NCBI GenBank assembly: GCA_964498075.1
Contig: CAZCGA010000208.1
Coordinates: forward strand, 1 to 8,508
Length of the DNA: 8,508 nt
Reading direction: 5' to 3'
DNA from: CAZCGA01 sp964498075
GTDB lineage: Bacteria; Desulfobacterota; Binatia; HRBIN30
The position numbers and the translations under genes are program-made. The notes below the pieces were generated by a model. It saw only the letters and a program-made list of their open reading frames with translations. It did no database searches and was not told where the DNA came from. Below, piece after piece: positions 5,615 to 8,508 of the stretch (the first letter of the stretch is position 1; each line of letters begins with the position of its first letter).

Positions 5615-5875
5615 GGGAGGCTGGTCCCGTATGCGAAGCTGTCGCCGGGTTCGTTCGCGAACACGGTACGGCGTATCAGCGGGATCGAGCGGTTCCACGT
5701 CCACCAGATGCGGCACACGTTCGCTTGTCAGTGGTTGGAGCGGGGCGGCAATCTCGCCGCCCTTCAGCAAATCCTGGGTCACGCCTCAATCGAGACCACG
5801 CAGCGGTACGCGCGGTTGAGTGACGAGGTGGTGATGCGGGAGGCGAAGAGACTTCAGCAAGGAGGCTGGGCATGA
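5615..5875 (+). pseudogene. C-terminal fragment of a tyrosine recombinase/phage-type integrase
   Basis: This frame, one base off the preceding one, reads GRLVPYAKLSPGSF, then IERFHVHQMRHTFACQWLE, GGNLAALQQILGHASI and ETTQRYARLSDEV, ending QQGGWA and TGA (5873-5875). These are the last conserved blocks of the tyrosine recombinase catalytic domain: HxxR (HQMR), LGH and the nucleophile Tyr of TTQRYAR. The first catalytic Arg, the Lys and the whole N-terminal DNA-binding domain are missing, and the frame has a stop at 5588-5590 with no start. It is therefore a remnant of about 85 residues out of a usual 300-400. It marks a former integrated element. Its stop overlaps the next ORF's start as ATGA, preserving an old operon junction. 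Confidence 0.85.
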
Positions 5876-6222
5876 ATGGTCTGTCGGATAAGGCAATCGA
5901 AGAAGTCCAGTACCGGGGTCACAAGCAGCAGGTGTGTCGCCACTGCGGAGGCGAAGTCTTTCGCTTCGTGAAGGACTTCCCGGTGGAGAGGTTCAAGGTC
6001 TATCGGGGAAGTGATGGCGATCTGCGTCGGCTCACATATAGCCCCGAAGCGATGGCTCCGCCTGTTGAGCCCATTGCTTGCCTCGCATGCGCCGAAGCGC
6101 CGGTACGCGGTCGCGTCCACAGGATTGCTCTGAATGGGCAGACCGGAGATGAGATGGCTTGGCCGGAGCCCGAGATGCCGGGGCGGTGGGTCGACGCAAG
6201 TGGACGCAGCCCGATGAGGTAG
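5872..6222 (+). CDS. Four-cysteine (zinc-ribbon-like) small protein, function unknown
   Basis: A 116-residue soluble protein. The ATG at 5872 has a perfect AAGGAGG (5859-5865) with 6-base spacing, embedded in the end of the recombinase remnant, and overlaps its stop (ATGA). Two CxxC pairs, CRHC (22-25) and CLAC (70-73), lie 44 residues apart and probably bind one zinc. Between them is a FRFVKDFPVERFKVYRGS region with alternating aromatic and basic residues. I recognise no family. The coupling suggests it was carried by the same mobile element as the recombinase and may have been an accessory or DNA-binding protein. With the recombinase broken, its expression depends on whatever transcription crosses the deletion junction. 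GC is lower than in the left operon. The C-terminal 20 residues look poorly ordered. Confidence 0.55.
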   Translation: MNGLSDKAIEEVQYRGHKQQVCRHCGGEVFRFVKDFPVERFKVYRGSDGDLRRLTYSPEAMAPPVEPIACLACAEAPVRGRVHRIALNGQTGDEMAWPEPEMPGRWVDASGRSPMR

Positions 6223-6231
6223 CTGAACGCG

Positions 6232-6251
6232 AGGCGGTAGTCATACCGCCT
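6232..6251 (+). terminator. Hairpin between the zinc-ribbon and secreted-protein genes
   Basis: AGGCGGTA (6232-6239) and TACCGCCT (6244-6251) form a perfect 8-bp stem with a GTCA loop, nine bases after the TAG at 6220-6222. Only two T bases lie at the 3' foot, so termination would be weak or factor-aided. The next ribosome site is at 6264-6269, so it could instead act as a processing or stability element in a common transcript. Confidence 0.4.
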
Positions 6252-6275
6252 TCACGCTTCGATAGGAGGGCGCTC

Positions 6276-6776
6276 ATGATGCATAGGGCCGCAAACAGAA
6301 TCACAATGGTTCTTCCGGCACTCGCGTGCCTTGCGCTTCAGGTGGTGAGCGCACACGCTGAATGGCAGCCGAAGGTATCCACGGCGAGTGACGCCTACAC
6401 GTTCGCGCCTGCGATGCTGTGCGGCGGAAAGCCATCATCAGAAGTCGAGGCAGGAGCCATCTTGGAGAAGCTTGGCCTGAAGCGAACTGCGACCGGCTGG
6501 TCTTTTCGAGATTCGACCGGGCTGACCACAGTGTATGGTCGCGCGGAGAATCACGTGATGTTCGTCGAGTTCGTGCCAGCTACACGTACCGCAATTAGCC
6601 AATCAGTGTTGAGCGTGCTCACAGCGAAAGCCGAACGAGTTGAAATGCGCACGCCAACCGAGCTTGCGTTCCGATTCGCGACTGACATGGCTGACTGCAG
6701 CGACCATCAGATCATGAGGGTCACGCTGCCGAACGCGATCTGGGTGGCGACGTTGCGGGTTGTGAACTGGGAATGA
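6276..6776 (+). CDS. Secreted protein of unknown function
   Basis: A 166-residue protein with a classic signal peptide: MMHRAANR, a hydrophobic core ITMVLPALACLALQVV, and SAHA before EW, giving a likely signal peptidase I cut after residue 30. The mature part of about 136 residues is a mixed alpha/beta-looking domain with only two cysteines (in MLCGG and ADCSD), which could form a disulfide in the periplasm. AGGAGG (6264-6269) lies six bases before the ATG at 6276, the reason for this start; a frame back to 6159 overlaps the previous gene and has no such site. I recognise no family. Sampled GC here (about 57%) is well below the left operon (about 78%), consistent with acquired DNA. The hairpin upstream partly separates it from the previous gene. 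Confidence 0.65.
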   Translation: MMHRAANRITMVLPALACLALQVVSAHAEWQPKVSTASDAYTFAPAMLCGGKPSSEVEAGAILEKLGLKRTATGWSFRDSTGLTTVYGRAENHVMFVEFVPATRTAISQSVLSVLTAKAERVEMRTPTELAFRFATDMADCSDHQIMRVTLPNAIWVATLRVVNWE

Positions 6777-7007
6777 CCCTCCGAAACCGCTGCACTCCGT
6801 AGCACGGACCGTAGCAGCGAACAGTAGCGAAGCACCCAACCCGTTGCGTCACCGAGGCCCAGAAGACGAGAGCATCGGTTTCCTCAACCGCTTCCGTGAC
6901 CGCGATCGCGGCGATCGCCCGCCGCAGCCTGCGGTGTTCGCGGGCTGTATCGCGGGACGGTGCGACCTCGAGTTCGAGCGGGTGAACGTCGACACGCTTG
7001 CCGGGGG
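6777..7007. other. Gap between convergent genes with short GTAGC repeats
   Basis: 231 bases between the secreted-protein stop and the stop of the minus-strand membrane gene. GTAGCACGG, GTAGCAGCG and AGTAGCGAAG follow each other at about 6798-6836, giving loose direct repeats. Open frames on both strands have no ribosome sites or family-like sequence. No clear bidirectional terminator hairpin with T-runs was found. Confidence 0.4.
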
Positions 7008-8393
7008 TTACGCAGCTCCACCGCCCGGGCGCTTCCATGGCGGTCCTTGCACCAGGTAGGTAAAGACGAGCCCGAACGCCAGACCCACGATCATGACTAC
7101 GATCGCCCCCACGAGGGTCGGGCCGTACACCCAGCCTCGCTTCGCCACGATTTCGTCCAAGAACATCAGTCGCGCCCAGGTCCAGACTCCTATGACCACG
7201 AATACCGCGAACGTGAGGAACACGAGTCGCCACTTGTCGCCAATCTTCCGCGCCTTGATGGTCTCCTCAGCAGTTCCTTCCTCATGGACCGCACAAAATG
7301 TTTCCCAAGCGCTATCTGCGAACCAGAGGAGATAGAAGATCGCCGCGAGTTCGATGGCGTATCGGACGCAGAGGATCCCCAACGTCTCCTGCTCGAACCA
7401 TGGCAATCCCGTCGGTCCGTCGACGAGCGGCACTCCGGGAAATCCGGCGAGCTTCGAATACGCGAAGACCTGGACGACAATGCCCGAGACGTTCACCAAA
7501 AAGCCGAAGAGCACGGCACCGTAGGGCAAGTACATCAGAGGATATGCCACCCGCTCGGGGGCCTGAGCCGGTTGATTCACGAATAGAAACTGGTGGGGAA
7601 GCCACGCCTTGGCGAAATCCGGATCGCTGCACCTTTCGCGGAGCACCTTCATGCTGTCCCGGGCCTGGAACCCCGCAAAGCAGAGCCAGAGCATGGCGAT
7701 GAAAAGCATGATTGCGCCGAAGAGAGTCGCGTCATCGGCCGCGACGGGGATACCGAGGAGGGGCAGGCCCACCTGTGGGCGCGTGATCGTGCTGGGCGGT
7801 AGAGCTTCGGAACTGATCTTCGCTCGCGTGATGAGCATGTCTACGGCGAGATTGAGGTCCGAACTCCATTGGTACCGAATGTATCTGCGGTACGCCTCGC
7901 ACCAGGCCGCCGCTTCGGACGCGCGCGCCGAGGCCGACACCTTGATGGAATCCAGACGGACGGACGTCGCGGGACCTGACGGCACAGGGGGGGCCAGCGG
8001 CCGCGCTCGATGCTGATTGGGGCGGTATCCGCTCGGGGGCCGACCGGGAACCGCCTCAGGTGAGGAGGACGTCGATTCTGTCGAACCCTCCGCAGTGGTA
8101 GCTGAAACCGCGGTCGGCCGATCGGCGTCACGAACGGCGCTATCGGGGATCGCGAGCGAAAACGACTGAAGCCTGTAGACGAGGGCGCGAGCGTAGTTCT
8201 CAGTCGCGGGCCGACGAATCGGCTCCCACTCGATGAGCTCGATCAGCTGAACGGCGATCAACCAGGCGGCAATCAGGGTGGTCGTGAGGAGAATGCGGCG
8301 AGCGCGGGTGATGGCGGCTTGTGTTGATCCGATCCAGTACTTGTCCTGCTCGGTGAGGGTCTTGCTGCCGACGCGTGTATCGGAGACGGACAT
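7008..8393 (-). CDS. Six-helix membrane protein of unknown function
   Basis: A 461-residue protein with one helix near the N-terminus (about 34-54) and five in the C-terminal half (about 222-242, 285-312, 338-359, 388-411 and 425-448). Between helix 1 and helix 2 lies a segment of about 165 residues, with a low-complexity Ser/Thr/Pro-rich part (about 92-145) and then an amphipathic, probably folded part (about 150-200, with WCEAYRRYIRYQW at 164-176). This loop probably faces the periplasm if the N-terminus is inside. The region between helices 2 and 3 holds QARDSMKVLRERC and PDFAKAWLPHQF. I recognise no family or catalytic motif. The ATG at 8391-8393 has AGGGGG at a suitable distance. It is a lone minus-strand gene; the neighbours give no functional clue. 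Confidence 0.75.
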   Translation of the reverse strand: MSVSDTRVGSKTLTEQDKYWIGSTQAAITRARRILLTTTLIAAWLIAVQLIELIEWEPIRRPATENYARALVYRLQSFSLAIPDSAVRDADRPTAVSATTAEGSTESTSSSPEAVPGRPPSGYRPNQHRARPLAPPVPSGPATSVRLDSIKVSASARASEAAAWCEAYRRYIRYQWSSDLNLAVDMLITRAKISSEALPPSTITRPQVGLPLLGIPVAADDATLFGAIMLFIAMLWLCFAGFQARDSMKVLRERCSDPDFAKAWLPHQFLFVNQPAQAPERVAYPLMYLPYGAVLFGFLVNVSGIVVQVFAYSKLAGFPGVPLVDGPTGLPWFEQETLGILCVRYAIELAAIFYLLWFADSAWETFCAVHEEGTAEETIKARKIGDKWRLVFLTFAVFVVIGVWTWARLMFLDEIVAKRGWVYGPTLVGAIVVMIVGLAFGLVFTYLVQGPPWKRPGGGAA

Positions 8394-8508
8394 GGCGGCC
8401 CCCTGGCGCTTTTAGAGCGATGCTTGAGGGATAGTGGCAGACGTGCTTGATGGCGGCCGTGTCCCGCGTCGTGTTGAAAAAGGAAGTGGCGTAATCTTCC
8501 GGCTTCTC

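Noticed and set aside
6219..6260. Hairpin considered as an integron attC site
   Set aside because: No GTTRRRY/RYYYAAC core pair flanks it, and the stem is a simple perfect 8-bp repeat without the extrahelical bases of attC.
6721..7233. 170-codon minus-strand frame between the secreted and membrane protein genes
   Set aside because: It overlaps both well supported neighbours and has no start signal; only a short alanine-rich part looks remotely protein-like.
1..8508. CRISPR array, tRNA or rRNA genes, complete insertion sequence
   Set aside because: No regularly spaced repeats, no cloverleaf or rRNA-like stretch, and no transposase with terminal inverted repeats was seen. The only mobile-element sequence is the recombinase fragment.
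8394..8508. Possible end of another gene at the right edge on the minus strand
   Set aside because: One minus-strand frame is open to the edge, but it runs on deep into the membrane-protein gene out of frame and shows no family signal, so it cannot be supported from 115 bases.

Overview
The window is about 8.5 kb of GC-rich bacterial DNA. Sampled lines run from about 78% GC near position 550 to about 57% near 6550. The genes are ordinary chromosomal and accessory bacterial types with strong G/C preference at third codon positions on the left. I cannot name the species. An uncultured GC-rich soil or sediment proteobacterium, acidobacterium or similar would fit, but this is a guess.

Left third (1-2316, + strand): a tightly coupled operon. 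An open frame running in from the left edge ends in an ATGA overlap with a 38-residue ORF that has a perfect GGAGG ribosome site. That ORF ends in a second ATGA overlap with a RimK-like ATP-grasp ligase. Two bases after the ligase stop a GTG starts a luciferase-like flavin monooxygenase of the SsuD/SfnG group. A very small coupled ORF, an ATP-grasp ligase and a flavin monooxygenase together are the best candidate here for an undescribed system, either a peptide-modification pathway or a small-molecule pathway with a tiny accessory protein.

Middle (2166-3983): a rearranged patch. A 168-bp segment covering the monooxygenase 3' end occurs twice (2166-2333 and 2962-3129, no indels, 19 mismatches by eye, about 89% identity). 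Between the copies, on the minus strand, lie a DoxX-family membrane protein and the last 46 codons of a GNAT acetyltransferase cut exactly where the second copy begins. Next to the first copy is a short HepT-like scrap. Beyond the second copy is an intact minus-strand protein that fuses a MntA-type nucleotidyltransferase (antitoxin) to a HepT/HEPN RNase (toxin), with an unusually short GS-to-DxD loop.

Right of that (4134-4766, minus) is a membrane-anchored thioredoxin-fold protein with WCGPC. About 440 bp without a recognisable gene follow. At 5206-5875 (+) is a chimeric ruin: the N-terminal part of a zinc-ribbon/DUF4145-type protein joined out of frame to the C-terminal catalytic part of a tyrosine recombinase. 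The recombinase stop overlaps (ATGA) the start of a 116-residue four-cysteine protein. After a hairpin comes a 166-residue secreted protein of unknown function. The right end is filled by a minus-strand, six-helix membrane protein I do not recognise (7008-8393); the last 115 bp show no supported gene.

Taken together, a metabolic or biosynthetic operon on the left borders an accessory region on the right with toxin-antitoxin, recombinase debris, duplicated ends, lower GC and orphan genes, which is typical of a recombination hot spot.
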